The notes below the pieces were generated by a model. The model was not told where the DNA came from. It did no database searches and was given only the letters and a program-made list of their open reading frames with translations. Shown here in pieces: positions 52,018 through 62,200 of a stretch of DNA of 64,000 nt. Source of the stretch: Desulfovibrio piger (GTDB lineage: Bacteria; Desulfobacterota; Desulfovibrionia; Desulfovibrionales; Desulfovibrionaceae); the NCBI RefSeq assembly GCF_900116045.1, contig NZ_LT630450.1:465501-529500 (forward strand), given 5' to 3'. The translations under genes were made by a program, and so were the position numbers. Positions within the stretch are counted from its first letter, which is position 1, and every line of letters starts with the position of its first letter.

Positions 52018-53747
52018 TGCGTTTCAGCTCCACCTACATCCCCACGCTCAAGGAATCCCCGTCCGAAGCGGAAGTGGTCAGCCACAAGCTGCTGCTGCGC
52101 GCCGGCATGGTCCGCAAGCTCACCTCCGGCGTGTACATCTATCTGCCTCTGGGCCTGAAGGCCCTGGAAAACGTGCAGCGCGTGGTGCGCGAGGAAATGG
52201 ACGCCGCCGGTTTCTCCGAGCTGCTCATGCCCATGGTCATCCCCGGCGACCTCTGGAAAGAGACCGGCCGCTGGGAGTACTACGGCAAGGAACTGCTGCG
52301 CTTCAAGGATCGCAACGACCGCGACTACTGCCTTGGCCCCACGCATGAGGAGGTCATCACCGACCTGGTGCGCGGCGAAGTGCGCTCCTACCGCCAGCTG
52401 CCCGTGCGCCTGTACCAGATCCAGACCAAGTTCCGCGACGAGATCCGCCCCCGCTTCGGCCTGATGCGCGGCCGTGAATTCGTCATGAAGGACGCCTACT
52501 CCTTCGATGCCAGCGATGCCGGTGCCGGCGAAAGCTACAAGCTGATGTACGACGCCTACTGCCGCATCTTCAGGCGCCTGGGCCTGCGCTTCCGCGCCGT
52601 GGAGGCGGACACCGGCTCCATCGGCGGCAATTTCTCGCACGAGTTCATGGTGCTGGCCGATACCGGCGAAGACACCATCGCCGCCTGCACCGGATGCAGC
52701 TACGCCGCCAACGTGGAACGCGCCGAAGTGGTCTGGAACGGCACGCCCTGCACCGAGACCTGCGCCCCCTACGAAAAGGTCGCCACGCCTGCGGCCCACA
52801 CCGTGGAAGAAGTGAGCGCCATGCTCAAGGTGGCTCCTTCGCAGGTGGTCAAGACCATGCTTTTCGTGGTGGACGGCAAGACCGTGGCCGTGCTGGTGCG
52901 CGGCGACCGTGAAGTCAACGACATCAAGCTCAAGAACCTGCTCAACGCCACCACCGTGGAACTGGCTCCGGCCGCTGTTGTGGAAAAAGTCACGGCCGCG
53001 CCTCTGGGCTTTGCCGGTCCTGTGGGCCTGGATGTGCCCGTCTACGCCGACCTTGAGCTGCAGGGTGCCACCGATTACGTGGTGGGCGCCAATGCCGCTG
53101 ACGCGCATCTGGTGCACGTGGACCTGCGCCGTGACGTGAAGGTCACGGCCTACGCCGACCTGCGCTGCATCACCCTGAGCGACCCCTGCCCGCGCTGCGG
53201 CGGCGCCATCGAGCTGCCCAAGGGCATCGAAGTGGGCCACATCTTCAAGTTGGGCACCAAGTACAGCGACGCCATGCATGCCGTGTATCTGGACGAGAAC
53301 GGCAAGGAAAACGTCATGATCATGGGCTGCTACGGCATCGGCATCTCCCGTGTGGTGGCCTCTGCCATCGAGCAGAACCACGACGAGCACGGCATCATCT
53401 TCCCGCCCGCCGTGGCTCCTGTGGAATGCATCCTGCTCAACCTCGACCCCGGCAAGGAAGAGGTCAGCGCCAAGGCCGAAGAGATCTACGCCATGCTGTG
53501 CAGGGCCGGTGTGACCGTGCTGCTGGATGACCGCGAAGAACGTCCCGGCGTCAAGTTCAAGGATGCCGACCTCATCGGCGCGCCCATGCAGCTGGTGCTG
53601 GGCGGCAAGGGCCTGTCCCGCGGCGTGCTGGAATGCAAGGACCGCCGTACGGGCGAAAAGGGCGAGCTGCCCGTGGATGCCCTGGAAACCGCGCTGCCCC
53701 AGTGGATGGAAGGCGTGCGCAAGGCCTGGGCCGAACGCCGCGCCTAG
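52017..53747 (+). CDS. proS: Prolyl-tRNA synthetase, bacterial type with editing insert
   Basis: A 576-residue class II synthetase: motif 2 [26 protein letters not shown] in part, the INS editing domain at about 225-385 ([30 protein letters not shown]) and the C-terminal anticodon domain from about 455. The INS domain clears Ala-tRNA(Pro); ybaK at 12552 would clear Cys-tRNA(Pro). The start overlaps ispG. The placement between isoprenoid genes is historical rather than functional, as far as can be seen. Confidence 0.96.
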   Translation: MRFSSTYIPTLKESPSEAEVVSHKLLLRAGMVRKLTSGVYIYLPLGLKALENVQRVVREEMDAAGFSELLMPMVIPGDLWKETGRWEYYGKELLRFKDRNDRDYCLGPTHEEVITDLVRGEVRSYRQLPVRLYQIQTKFRDEIRPRFGLMRGREFVMKDAYSFDASDAGAGESYKLMYDAYCRIFRRLGLRFRAVEADTGSIGGNFSHEFMVLADTGEDTIAACTGCSYAANVERAEVVWNGTPCTETCAPYEKVATPAAHTVEEVSAMLKVAPSQVVKTMLFVVDGKTVAVLVRGDREVNDIKLKNLLNATTVELAPAAVVEKVTAAPLGFAGPVGLDVPVYADLELQGATDYVVGANAADAHLVHVDLRRDVKVTAYADLRCITLSDPCPRCGGAIELPKGIEVGHIFKLGTKYSDAMHAVYLDENGKENVMIMGCYGIGISRVVASAIEQNHDEHGIIFPPAVAPVECILLNLDPGKEEVSAKAEEIYAMLCRAGVTVLLDDREERPGVKFKDADLIGAPMQLVLGGKGLSRGVLECKDRRTGEKGELPVDALETALPQWMEGVRKAWAERRA

Positions 53748-53771
53748 GACGGCTGACAGCGGAGCCCCTGC

Positions 53772-55265
53772 ATGCCCGCTGCGTGCGAACAAGAGCGCAT
53801 CCTGTCCGTCACCGAACTGACGGACAGGATGCGTCGTACTCTGGAGGGGACATTTCCCTTCGTCTGGGTCCGGGGCGAGATAGGCGAACTGTCTTTCCCC
53901 GGCTCCGGGCATGTCTATTTCACCCTCAAGGATGCCGGTGCCCAGCTGCAATGCGTCTGGTTCCGGGACCGCCAGATGCGCGGCCGGAACTTCGACCCTC
54001 TGACCGGCGAGATCTTTGCCGAGCCCCGGCCGGATCCCGTGCGTCTGCTGCGGCAGGGCTCCGAACTGTTCTGTGCCGGACAGATCAGTGTCTACGGGCC
54101 GCGCGGCAGGTACCAGCTGATCGTGGAACTGGTGCAGGCCGGGGGGCAGGGCCTGCTGGCCCAGGCCTTTGAGGAACGCAAGCAGGCGCTGGCTACCCGA
54201 GGTTTTTTCGCTGCGGAGCGCAAGCGTCCGCTGCCTGCCTGCCCCAGCCGCGTGGCGCTGGTGACGTCGCCTGCCGGGGCCGCCATCCATGACTTCATGG
54301 AACTGGCCTCCGTACGGGGCCTGGGGGCCGAAGTGCGCCTGTTCCCGGTGCGGGTGCAGGGGGAGGGCGCTGCCGGGCAGATCTGCCGGGCCCTGGACGA
54401 GATCAACCGTCAGGCCTGGGCGCAGGTCGTGGTGATCATCCGGGGCGGCGGCTCGCTGGAAGACCTCTGGTGCTTCAATGAGGAAGACGTGGCGACAGCC
54501 ATTTTTTCCTCAAAGATCCCGGTGCTGGCCGGTATCGGCCATGAAGTGGACGTGACCCTGGCCGACATGACGGCCGATGTGCGTGCGGCCACCCCGTCCC
54601 ATGCGGCCCAGCTGCTCTGGCCCCTGCGGCGTGAATACTGGCAGCGGCTGGATGAACTTTCCCTCGCACTGGAACGCGCACGGCAGGGATGGCTGCAACG
54701 GCAGGAAGACCGGCTCCAGCGTTGCGAGCGTGCCCTGCGCCTGTGTTCGCCCGCCCGCCGTCTTGAAGGGGCGGCGCTGCAATGGCAGCAGTGGCAGCAG
54801 CGCCTGCTCCAGGCCGGGGAACGCCTGCTGCGGGATCGCGAACTCCGCCTGCAGCACCACCAGGAACGTTTGCGGGCCCTCACGGGGCCGGGACGGCTGG
54901 CACATCTGCAGCAGCGTCTTGCGCTGCTGGAACAGAAGTTTGGCAACGCCGCGCATCTGATGGTGCGCGGACGTGAGCAGGTCGTGCGGGACTGTACGCG
55001 TGATCTGGCACGTCTGGGACAGGAAGCCGTCTCGCGTCGCGGGCACGAGCTGGAATGTCTGGAGCTGCGCCTGGCGGCCTGCAATCCTCTGGCGCCGCTG
55101 GGGCGCGGCTATGCCGTGGTGCGCACGGCCGAAGGGCGTGTGCTGTCTTCGACCGGGCAGGGCAGTGCCGGGCAGGACGTGCGTATCCTGCTGCGGGACG
55201 GGGAACTGGAAGCCAGGGTCACCGCTGTGCATCCGTATGACGGACAGGGAGGGGAACATGTCTGA
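53772..55265 (+). CDS. xseA: Exodeoxyribonuclease VII large subunit
   Basis: A 497-residue protein with an N-terminal OB fold (LTDRMRRTLEGTFPFVWVRGEIGEL in part, then the SGHVYFTLKD run), the catalytic region ALVTSPAGAAIHDFM, VVIIRGGGSLEDLWCFNEE and GIGHEVDVTLADMTADVRAATPSHAA in part, and a long Gln/Arg-rich coiled coil (about 280-430). With XseB it degrades single-stranded DNA. It ends by overlapping the M23 peptidase gene by 8 bases. xseB follows after that gene rather than directly. Confidence 0.93.
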   Translation: MPAACEQERILSVTELTDRMRRTLEGTFPFVWVRGEIGELSFPGSGHVYFTLKDAGAQLQCVWFRDRQMRGRNFDPLTGEIFAEPRPDPVRLLRQGSELFCAGQISVYGPRGRYQLIVELVQAGGQGLLAQAFEERKQALATRGFFAAERKRPLPACPSRVALVTSPAGAAIHDFMELASVRGLGAEVRLFPVRVQGEGAAGQICRALDEINRQAWAQVVVIIRGGGSLEDLWCFNEEDVATAIFSSKIPVLAGIGHEVDVTLADMTADVRAATPSHAAQLLWPLRREYWQRLDELSLALERARQGWLQRQEDRLQRCERALRLCSPARRLEGAALQWQQWQQRLLQAGERLLRDRELRLQHHQERLRALTGPGRLAHLQQRLALLEQKFGNAAHLMVRGREQVVRDCTRDLARLGQEAVSRRGHELECLELRLAACNPLAPLGRGYAVVRTAEGRVLSSTGQGSAGQDVRILLRDGELEARVTAVHPYDGQGGEHV

Positions 55266-56151
55266 GCAGTCTTCTTTTTTCCAGCGGCCGGGCAGCGGCA
55301 TCCTGGGGACCGTGATCCTGCTCCTGCTGTGGGCCGTCCCGGCAGTGGCGGCCATGCATCTGGAGCTTCCCGCGAGGGCAGCCCGCGGCGATGCCATCCG
55401 CGTGCAGACCTCCGGTGACGGGCCAGTCCTGCCTGTGACCGTCTCCTGGCTGGAGCGGGAGCATGTCATGGCGGCGCAGCCGTCAGAGGGCGGCTGGCAG
55501 GCGGCATTCCTGCTGCCCGTGCCGCTGGACAGCAGCGCCAAAAGCCTTGTTCTGAAAGTACGGACGCACGACGGACAGCAGGCGGAGGCCCGTGTGGTCC
55601 TGTTCGATAAAAAACGTCCGGTGCAGGCCCTGCGGGTGGACAAAAAATATGTGGATCCACCGGCAGAGGTGCAGGAGCGTATCCGCAGGGATCGGGAAAA
55701 GGCCGGCAAGGCTTTGGACAACTACAGCCCGAAACGTTTGTGGACGGCTCCTTTTGCGCGGCCCGTGCCGGGGGGCGTGTCCAGCAGGTTCGGACTCAGG
55801 CGGGTCTTCAATGACCAGCCGCGCGGAGTGCATCGCGGGCTCGACCTGCGCGGTGCGGAAGGGACGCCCATCCTGGCCTGCGCCGACGGCCGGGTCGTGC
55901 TGGCCGACGATTTGTATTTTTCCGGCAATGCCGTATATATTGACCACGGGCAGGGAGTGTTCACTTCCTACCTGCACATGTCCCGTATCCTTGTCCGGCC
56001 GGGCGATGTGGTCCGGCGTGGCCAGGTCATCGGTAAAGTTGGGTCCACGGGACGGGTCACGGGGCCGCATCTGCATCTTTCCCTGATCGTCCTGGGGCAG
56101 GCGGTGGACCCGGAACCCCTGCTGGAAGACCGTCCCGCTGCCCGGAGATAA
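55258..56151 (+). CDS. Exported M23 family metallopeptidase
   Basis: A 297-residue protein with a signal or anchor segment (about 14-32), a central beta-rich region, and a LytM/M23 domain from about 180: SSRFGLRRVF, HRGLDLRGAEGTPI (His and Asp zinc ligands), and GPHLHLSLIV (third ligand HLH). The zinc site looks complete, so an active glycyl-glycine or peptide cross-link endopeptidase of peptidoglycan is likely. It interrupts the usual xseA-xseB pair. Confidence 0.88.
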   Translation: MSEQSSFFQRPGSGILGTVILLLLWAVPAVAAMHLELPARAARGDAIRVQTSGDGPVLPVTVSWLEREHVMAAQPSEGGWQAAFLLPVPLDSSAKSLVLKVRTHDGQQAEARVVLFDKKRPVQALRVDKKYVDPPAEVQERIRRDREKAGKALDNYSPKRLWTAPFARPVPGGVSSRFGLRRVFNDQPRGVHRGLDLRGAEGTPILACADGRVVLADDLYFSGNAVYIDHGQGVFTSYLHMSRILVRPGDVVRRGQVIGKVGSTGRVTGPHLHLSLIVLGQAVDPEPLLEDRPAARR

Positions 56152-56157
56152 CGCATC

Positions 56158-56427
56158 ATGAAAGCCAGAACGAGCAAGAAAAACCTGACTTTTGAAGAGC
56201 GCATGGCGCGCCTGCAGGAGATAGTGGAAACCCTGGAAAACGGACAGCCGTCACTGGAAGAAGGGATGGCCCTGTACCGGGAGGGCATGGAATGTTCCCT
56301 GCAATGCCGGCGCCAGCTGGAGCAGGCCCGGCAACAGCTGACGGTCTGGCAGGACGGACAGGTCCGGGCGTTCCGGCCGGAAGAGAGCGCGGAAGATCCC
56401 CTGCAACAGAGTGTGGAGCAACGATGA
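56158..56427 (+). CDS. xseB: Exodeoxyribonuclease VII small subunit
   Basis: An 89-residue helical protein with the XseB signature LTFEERMARLQEIVETLENGQPSLEEGMALYREGM in part, followed by CRRQLEQARQQL. It forms the exonuclease VII complex with XseA. Starts 6 bases after the M23 gene and its TGA overlaps the ispA start, an arrangement (xseB-ispA-dxs) known from many bacteria. Confidence 0.93.
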   Translation: MKARTSKKNLTFEERMARLQEIVETLENGQPSLEEGMALYREGMECSLQCRRQLEQARQQLTVWQDGQVRAFRPEESAEDPLQQSVEQR

Positions 56428-57320
56428 TGATGTCTACAGAAGCCATGAAAGCCCTGCTGAAAGAAAGAGGGAAGCTGGTGGAAAGCTATCTGGCGACCTG
56501 CCTTGACGGGCAGGAGATGCCGCCCCGGTTGCGGGAATCCATGCTGTACAGCCTGCAGGCGGGCGGCAAGCGCCTGCGTCCTGTGCTGTGCCTGAGCTGT
56601 GCCGCCCTGTGCGGCCTGCAGCCGGCGGCCGTGCTGCCGTTCGCCTCCGCCATCGAGATGGTCCATACCTATTCCCTGATCCACGACGACCTGCCCGCCA
56701 TGGATGACGATGACCTGCGCCGCGGCAAGCCGTCCAATCACAAGGCGTTCGACGAGGCTACGGCCATCCTGGCCGGGGATGCCCTGCTGACGGATGCCTT
56801 TGCCCACATGTGCCGGGTGGAGCTGCCCGTCGGCCAGGTGCTGCGGGCCGTGGCGGAATTTGCCCGTGCCGCCGGTTCGTCCGGCATGGTGGGCGGGCAG
56901 GAATGGGACATGCTCTATACCGGCCTGCCGCCTGTGGGCATGGCGGAGCTGCGCCGCATGCACGCCATGAAGACCGGGGCCCTGCTGCGGGCCTCCTGCG
57001 TATGCGGTGCGCTGCTGGCCGGCGCTGCCGACGATGTGTGCGAACGCATCGGCCGGTACGGTGCCGCGCTGGGGGTGGCCTTCCAGATCGCGGACGATAT
57101 CCTGGATGTCGTCTCCGACACGGCCACCCTGGGCAAGCCTGCCGGCAGTGATGCCGCACAGGGCAAAAACACCTATCCGGCGCTGGTGGGGCTTGACGAG
57201 AGCCGCCGCCTGGCCCGTGAGCAGGCGGATGCCGCCTGCGCCGCGCTGACCGGTTTCCGCGGGCCCGAAGCCGAATTCCTGCGTGCCCTTGCCGGGTACA
57301 CCATCACGAGAGCGGCCTGA
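56424..57320 (+). CDS. ispA: Farnesyl/geranylgeranyl diphosphate synthase
   Basis: A 298-residue polyprenyl synthase with the first Asp-rich motif DDLPAMDDDDLRRG (about 92-105), the GGKRLRP run near 48 and the second motif DDILDVVSD (about 225). It condenses IPP with DMAPP/GPP to give FPP. Three ATG codons stand in tandem at 56424-56432; the first overlaps the xseB stop. Ends just before dxs. Confidence 0.93.
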   Translation: MMMSTEAMKALLKERGKLVESYLATCLDGQEMPPRLRESMLYSLQAGGKRLRPVLCLSCAALCGLQPAAVLPFASAIEMVHTYSLIHDDLPAMDDDDLRRGKPSNHKAFDEATAILAGDALLTDAFAHMCRVELPVGQVLRAVAEFARAAGSSGMVGGQEWDMLYTGLPPVGMAELRRMHAMKTGALLRASCVCGALLAGAADDVCERIGRYGAALGVAFQIADDILDVVSDTATLGKPAGSDAAQGKNTYPALVGLDESRRLAREQADAACAALTGFRGPEAEFLRALAGYTITRAA

Positions 57321-57323
57321 GAC

Positions 57324-59228
57324 ATGACGGAGAACACTGCACAGTCCCTGCTGGACAGCCTGACATCACCGAAACAGGTGATGGATCTTTCTGACGAACA
57401 GCTCCCGCTGCTGGCCGCGGAGCTGCGCAAGCGCATCATAGACGTGGTGTCCAAGAACGGCGGGCATCTGGCGCCTTCGCTGGGGGTCGTGGAACTGACC
57501 CTGGCCCTGCTGCATACCTTCAACATGGAGAGGGACAAGATCGTCTGGGACGTGGGGCACCAGGCCTACGCCTACAAGCTGCTGACCGGACGCGCTTCCC
57601 GGTTCCATACCCTGCGTACCCTGGGAGGGATCGCGGGCTTCCCGCGCCGCAGCGAGAGCCCCTATGACCGCTTCGGCGTGGGGCATTCCTCCACCTCCAT
57701 TTCCGCGGCCCTGGGCATGGCCATGGCCCGCGATCTGGCCGGCGGCAAGGAACATGTCCTGGCCGTCATCGGTGACGGCTCCCTGACGGCGGGCGAGGCC
57801 TTTGAAGGTCTGAACCTGGCCGGGCATATGGGGCGCCGGCTCATCGTGGTGCTCAATGACAACGAGATCTCCATCTCGCCCAATGTGGGGGCACTGTCCC
57901 TGTTCCTGAGCCGGACCCTGTCCCGGCGCTGGGTGCGGCAGATGCGCAAGGATGTGCTCCAGCTGTTGCGCTCCATCCCCCGCATCGGGCAGAAACTGGC
58001 CCTGTACGCCATGCGCGGTGAATGGAGCTTCAAGTCCTTTTTCACGCCCGGCATGCTGTTCGAGGCCTTCCGCTTCACCTACATCGGGCCTGTGGACGGG
58101 CACGACCTGCCCGCCCTGTGCCGTCATTTGCAGATGGCGGCGGCCGTGGAGGACGGGCCGGTGCTGCTGCATGTGCGCACCTGCAAGGGCAAGGGCTATG
58201 CCCCGGCGGAGAAAGACCCCACCCATTTCCATGGCGTGGGCCACTTCGAGCCGGAAACGGGCCTGCTCATCCCCAGCGGCAACAAGACGCCTTCCTTTAC
58301 CGGCATCTTCGGCAAGACACTGGTGGAGCTGGCGGAAAAGGATGACCGCCTGCTGGCCATCACGGCGGCCATGCCCGAGGGTACCGGGACGAACCTTTTT
58401 GAGGAGAGGTTCCCGGAGCGCTTCGTGGACGTGGGCATCTGCGAACAGCACGCCGTCACCTTTGCCGCCGGTCTGGCGGCCAGCGGCTTCCATCCCGTGG
58501 TGGCCATCTATTCCACTTTTTTGCAGCGGGCCTATGACCAGATCGTCCATGATGTCTGCCTGCAGAAACTTCCCGTGACCTTCTGTGTGGACAGGGCCGG
58601 TCTGGTGGGCGAGGACGGGGCCACGCATCATGGCGTCTTCGACATCGCCTATCTGCGCCATATCCCCGAAATGACCCTGCTGGCCCCGCGGGATGAGAAC
58701 ATGTTGCGCCATTGCCTGCTGACGGCCACCACATCCGGCCTGCCCTGTGCCGTCCGTTATCCGCGCGGTGCCGGTATGGGGGTCCCGCTGGAAGCCGGAC
58801 TGCGCCTGCTGCCCTCCGCCCGTGGCGAGATCATGCAGGAAGGGGAGCGGGTGGCCATCGTGGCCGTAGGCAACCGTGTGCGCCCGGCCCTGGAAGCTGC
58901 GGCGGCCATCGAAAAGGAATTCGGCTTCCGGCCGCTGGTCTTCGATCCCATCTGGCTCAAGCCGCTGCCCGCGGCGCAGCTGGCCGGGATAGCCCGGGCG
59001 TTCGATCGTATCGTCTTTGTGGAAGAAGGCTGCCTGGCAGGCGGTTTCGCCTCGGCCGTGCTGGAGCGCTGGGCCGACGACGGCCTGTTGCGCGGCCAGC
59101 GCATCCGCCGGCTGGGCATCGGCGATGCCTTTGTGGAGCACGGCACCCAGGCCCAGCTGCGCGAACTGGTGGGCCTGCGGGCGCCGGACATCATCCGTGC
59201 CGTTCGGGAACTGGTCCTGAAGGACTGA
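57324..59228 (+). CDS. dxs: 1-deoxy-D-xylulose-5-phosphate synthase
   Basis: A 634-residue thiamine diphosphate enzyme, full length. Visible are the DVGHQAYAYKLLTGR run, GHSSTSISAALGMA, the ThDP motif GDGSLTAGEAFEGLN to LNDNEISIS, VDRAGLVGEDGATHHGVFD, and DPIWLKPLP to EEGCLAGGFASAVLE near the end. It makes DXP from pyruvate and glyceraldehyde-3-phosphate, the first MEP step. Last gene of the operon, three bases after ispA, followed by a terminator. Confidence 0.96.
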   Translation: MTENTAQSLLDSLTSPKQVMDLSDEQLPLLAAELRKRIIDVVSKNGGHLAPSLGVVELTLALLHTFNMERDKIVWDVGHQAYAYKLLTGRASRFHTLRTLGGIAGFPRRSESPYDRFGVGHSSTSISAALGMAMARDLAGGKEHVLAVIGDGSLTAGEAFEGLNLAGHMGRRLIVVLNDNEISISPNVGALSLFLSRTLSRRWVRQMRKDVLQLLRSIPRIGQKLALYAMRGEWSFKSFFTPGMLFEAFRFTYIGPVDGHDLPALCRHLQMAAAVEDGPVLLHVRTCKGKGYAPAEKDPTHFHGVGHFEPETGLLIPSGNKTPSFTGIFGKTLVELAEKDDRLLAITAAMPEGTGTNLFEERFPERFVDVGICEQHAVTFAAGLAASGFHPVVAIYSTFLQRAYDQIVHDVCLQKLPVTFCVDRAGLVGEDGATHHGVFDIAYLRHIPEMTLLAPRDENMLRHCLLTATTSGLPCAVRYPRGAGMGVPLEAGLRLLPSARGEIMQEGERVAIVAVGNRVRPALEAAAAIEKEFGFRPLVFDPIWLKPLPAAQLAGIARAFDRIVFVEEGCLAGGFASAVLERWADDGLLRGQRIRRLGIGDAFVEHGTQAQLRELVGLRAPDIIRAVRELVLKD

Positions 59229-59259
59229 GCCTTTTACCGAGGCGACGAAGACGAAAGGG

Positions 59260-59288
59260 GCGTACCTGTGGCGGGTGCGCCTTTTTTG
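59260..59288 (+). terminator. Terminator of the ispG-dxs operon
   Basis: GGCGTACC (59260-59267) pairs with GGTGCGCC (59275-59282), one G-T pair, followed by six T. Confidence 0.75.
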
Positions 59289-59471
59289 CATGCTGCGGAA
59301 GAGGGAGGAGGCAAGGTCCTCTGGATGCGGGGAAAGCACAGGGGGAATGACGTTCCGGCAGAGAGACAGAAGAAGGCCCTCCAGGGGGCCTAGGAAAGCG
59401 CAGGCGGGAGACGGGAGCGCTGCGTAGGGCCCGGGGCAGGGCGGTCCCGCAGGGCTGGCCCTTGCCGCTCC

Positions 59472-60545
59472 TCAGCTTTTCTGCCTTGCCTGCCGTTTTT
59501 CGACATAAAAGCGGATACTGCCTCCGCTGAGACGGGCCATGATATTGCCGGGCAGCTGAAAGGTGGTGCCGCCCCGGCCTTCCTGCCAGGCCTGATCCAG
59601 GGCCAGCAGGGTGGCTGAACGGGCCTGGCCGCCGAAGATGCGGGCCAGCCTGGCCACAGCCCTGTGGTAAAGACGCAGCCGCAGGGCCGCATGCATTCCC
59701 CGCAGCAGGGCACGGGGCAGGGTGACGCTGCCGGGGGTTTCCTGCCAGGGGCAGCGGGCAAGATGGCGCTCCATTTCCTGCCGCCAGTAATCGCCGTCAA
59801 TGCCGGCCAGCTCCCAGAGATGCAGACAGGTTTCCTCAAGGCGGGGATTTTCCGTGCGCAGGAGCGGGAGAAGGGTATGCCTCAGGCGATTGCGGGTATA
59901 GCGAATGTCCGCATTGCTGGCATCCTCCCGCCAGGTGATGCCGCAATGATGCAGCAGCTCTTTCAAGACACGGCTTTCCGTACACAGCAGGGGGCGCAGC
60001 AGGTGGCGTTCCGCATCTTCGGCCCGCATGCCGCCCAAGGCCGGCCAGCCGGTGCCGCGGAGGAAGCGGAGCATCTGGTCTTCAGCCACATCGCCCCGGT
60101 GATGCCCCAGCAGGATGGCTGTGGCGCCGCATGCCCGCCGGGCCTGCTCCAGCAGGGCATAGCGTGCCCGCCGGGCCGCCTCTTCCGTCCCCAGGCCGTT
60201 TTGCCGTGCCAGTCGGGACACATCCGCCGTCAGGATGCGGCAGGGGATGTGCCAGGTCCGGCAGAGTCCGGCCACGAAGGTGGCATCCCCGGCGGATTCC
60301 GGCCGCAGCTGATGGTCCACCGTCGCCACATGCAGCAGCCAGCCATGCCGGGGCGCCAGAAGGGTCATGATGCATAAAAGAGCCGTAGAATCCGCACCGC
60401 CGGAAACAGCCAGCAGCCAGGCCCTGCTGTCCTGCATCTTCAGGCGGTCACGGCAAAAACGCTCCACATCCAGGCACAGGCGGGCCAGCCGGGAAGGGAG
60501 CGTTCGCAGTTCGGGGACGGGGATCATGCCGCAGGGCATCGCCAC
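59472..60545 (-). CDS. tilS: tRNA(Ile)-lysidine synthetase
   Basis: A 357-residue N-type ATP pyrophosphatase with the P-loop LLAVSGGADSTALL (about 44-57), TVDHQLRPESAGD and the LGHHRGDVAEDQMLRFLRGTGW run in part. It changes the C34 of tRNA-Ile(CAU) to lysidine. It is shorter than E. coli TilS (432) and lacks most of the C-terminal domain, like other short members. GTG 60545 directly abuts the preceding stop; ATG 60539 is also possible. Translation is probably coupled to the gene before it. Confidence 0.9.
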   Translation of the reverse strand: MAMPCGMIPVPELRTLPSRLARLCLDVERFCRDRLKMQDSRAWLLAVSGGADSTALLCIMTLLAPRHGWLLHVATVDHQLRPESAGDATFVAGLCRTWHIPCRILTADVSRLARQNGLGTEEAARRARYALLEQARRACGATAILLGHHRGDVAEDQMLRFLRGTGWPALGGMRAEDAERHLLRPLLCTESRVLKELLHHCGITWREDASNADIRYTRNRLRHTLLPLLRTENPRLEETCLHLWELAGIDGDYWRQEMERHLARCPWQETPGSVTLPRALLRGMHAALRLRLYHRAVARLARIFGGQARSATLLALDQAWQEGRGGTTFQLPGNIMARLSGGSIRFYVEKRQARQKS

Positions 60546-60881
60546 TTAGGTGGGAATATGGAGTTCTTTCAGGGTATCCGTGATGTAGTCCATCATGTGC
60601 CGCTGCAGCTCGGGCGACGCATAGGCCACGCATTCGCAGCGGATACGGCCCCGGGCGCGTACCAGCAGCTCCAGGCGCAGGCTGGTCTCTTCGCATTCCA
60701 GCGCCATGACATAGGGCCCGCACTGGCTTTCGTGTTCCTTCTGCACGGCGCTGAGCATATGGGCGGGGATGGGCAGCCAGTAAATGCCGTCCAGCCCGGC
60801 ACCCAGATCCATGGCGTCCAGATGTTCGCACAGGCGCCTGGTTTCTTCGGCCCGCAGGTCATCAATGAGGAAATAGCGCAT
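60546..60881 (-). CDS. Conserved-looking protein of unknown function between hemA and tilS
   Basis: A 111-residue soluble protein (RYFLIDDLRAEETRRLCEHLDAMDL at the start in part; GIYWLPIPAHMLSAVQKEHESQCGPYVMALE; RIRCECVAYASPELQRHMMDYI). The pattern is a compact alpha/beta protein; no family is recognised. Its start overlaps the hemA stop (TAATG) and its stop abuts tilS, so it is a coupled member of the minus-strand operon. Confidence 0.75.
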   Translation of the reverse strand: MRYFLIDDLRAEETRRLCEHLDAMDLGAGLDGIYWLPIPAHMLSAVQKEHESQCGPYVMALECEETSLRLELLVRARGRIRCECVAYASPELQRHMMDYITDTLKELHIPT

Positions 60882-62185
60882 TATTCGTGCTCTCCGTTGT
60901 TCCGGGCACTACAGGTACAGCCCTGGTCAAGGTTGAAGATGCGGCGCATGAGGCTGATGCGCGGCGCGCTGCCTTCCTGCGACATGGTACCGCGCTTGAG
61001 GAACATGATGGGATCGTGGTTCAGCTTGCGGACCAGGGCCAGGGCCATGACCTCGATGGCTTCGCGCGTGGCGTCGTCCACATGGCCCAGACGTTTCAGG
61101 GTGCGGGCCACTTCTTCGTGGGCGGCGTTCTCGCCGTGCTGGATGAGGTCCACGATGGTGGGCTGCACATCCAGGCTGCACAGCCACTGCCGGAAGATGT
61201 CCACTTCCTCGCCCACTATCTCGGCGGCTTTCTGGGCTTCGTCGCGACGGGTGGCCAGGTTCTCTTCCACCACTTCCTTGAGGTCGTCGATATCGTAAAG
61301 ATAGACGTTGTCCAGGCCGTTGACGTCGGGGTCGATGTCGCGGGGGACGGCGATGTCGATGAAGAACATGGGCCGGTTCTTGCGTGCCTTGAGCACACCG
61401 CGGATGTCGCGGGCACGGATGACGGGATCCGGCGAACCGGTGGACGTGATGATGATGTCCACTTCCGTCAGATGGGAAGCCAGGGATTCGAAGGGCAGGG
61501 CCCGGCCGTTGAACTGCCGGGCCAGTTCTTCACCGCGCGAGAAGGTACGGTTGGCCACCAGGATCTCGTCCACGCCGGCCTGGAGCAGATGGGTGGCGGC
61601 CAGTTCGGCCATTTCGCCGGCACCCACCAGCATGGCCTTGTGGTGCTGCATCTCGCCGAAGATGCGTTTGGCCAGCTCCACGGCGGCATAACTGATGGAA
61701 ACGGCGCTGGAGGCCACGGCGGTCTCGGTGCGCACGCGCTTGGCCACGGAAAAGGCCTTGTGCAGCAGACGGTTGAGGATCACGCCGGTGGCGTGGCAGG
61801 CGGCGGCCTTGCGGTAGGCGCTCTTGAGCTGCCCCAAGATCTGGGGCTCGCCCAGGATCATGGAGTCTAGGCTGGAAGCCACGGAGAACAGGTGCCGCAC
61901 GGCATCCATGTTCTTGTAGACGTAGACATAGGGCCGGAGTTCTTCGGGGTCGGTACCGCGCGCGGCGGCCCAGCGCTCCAGGATACGGCCCGCCACGTCC
62001 CCATGACCGGTGGCGAGCAGCTCCACACGGTTGCAGGTGGAAAGGATCATGGCTTCGCCGATGACATCGTCACACGGCAGGGCCCAGTTTTCCCGGCTGC
62101 AAAAATCCACAAGGGCGAAACGTTCGCGCACGTCCACACCGGCGGTGCGATGGTTCAGGCCAACAAGTACGATATCACAATCCAT
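60881..62185 (-). CDS. hemA: Glutamyl-tRNA reductase
   Basis: A 434-residue enzyme with GLNHRTAGVDVRE at the start, the catalytic Cys in ILSTCNRVEL (about 50), the SLDSMILGEPQILGQLK run, the NADPH domain LVGAGEMAELAATHLL and the C-terminal helical dimer domain. It makes glutamate-1-semialdehyde, the first step of tetrapyrrole synthesis by the C5 route, from Glu-tRNA. Followed by an unknown gene and preceded by ccsA-like and precorrin-2 dehydrogenase genes. Confidence 0.96.
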   Translation of the reverse strand: MDCDIVLVGLNHRTAGVDVRERFALVDFCSRENWALPCDDVIGEAMILSTCNRVELLATGHGDVAGRILERWAAARGTDPEELRPYVYVYKNMDAVRHLFSVASSLDSMILGEPQILGQLKSAYRKAAACHATGVILNRLLHKAFSVAKRVRTETAVASSAVSISYAAVELAKRIFGEMQHHKAMLVGAGEMAELAATHLLQAGVDEILVANRTFSRGEELARQFNGRALPFESLASHLTEVDIIITSTGSPDPVIRARDIRGVLKARKNRPMFFIDIAVPRDIDPDVNGLDNVYLYDIDDLKEVVEENLATRRDEAQKAAEIVGEEVDIFRQWLCSLDVQPTIVDLIQHGENAAHEEVARTLKRLGHVDDATREAIEVMALALVRKLNHDPIMFLKRGTMSQEGSAPRISLMRRIFNLDQGCTCSARNNGEHE

Positions 62186-62200
62186 AGCAACGTCGGTGGA

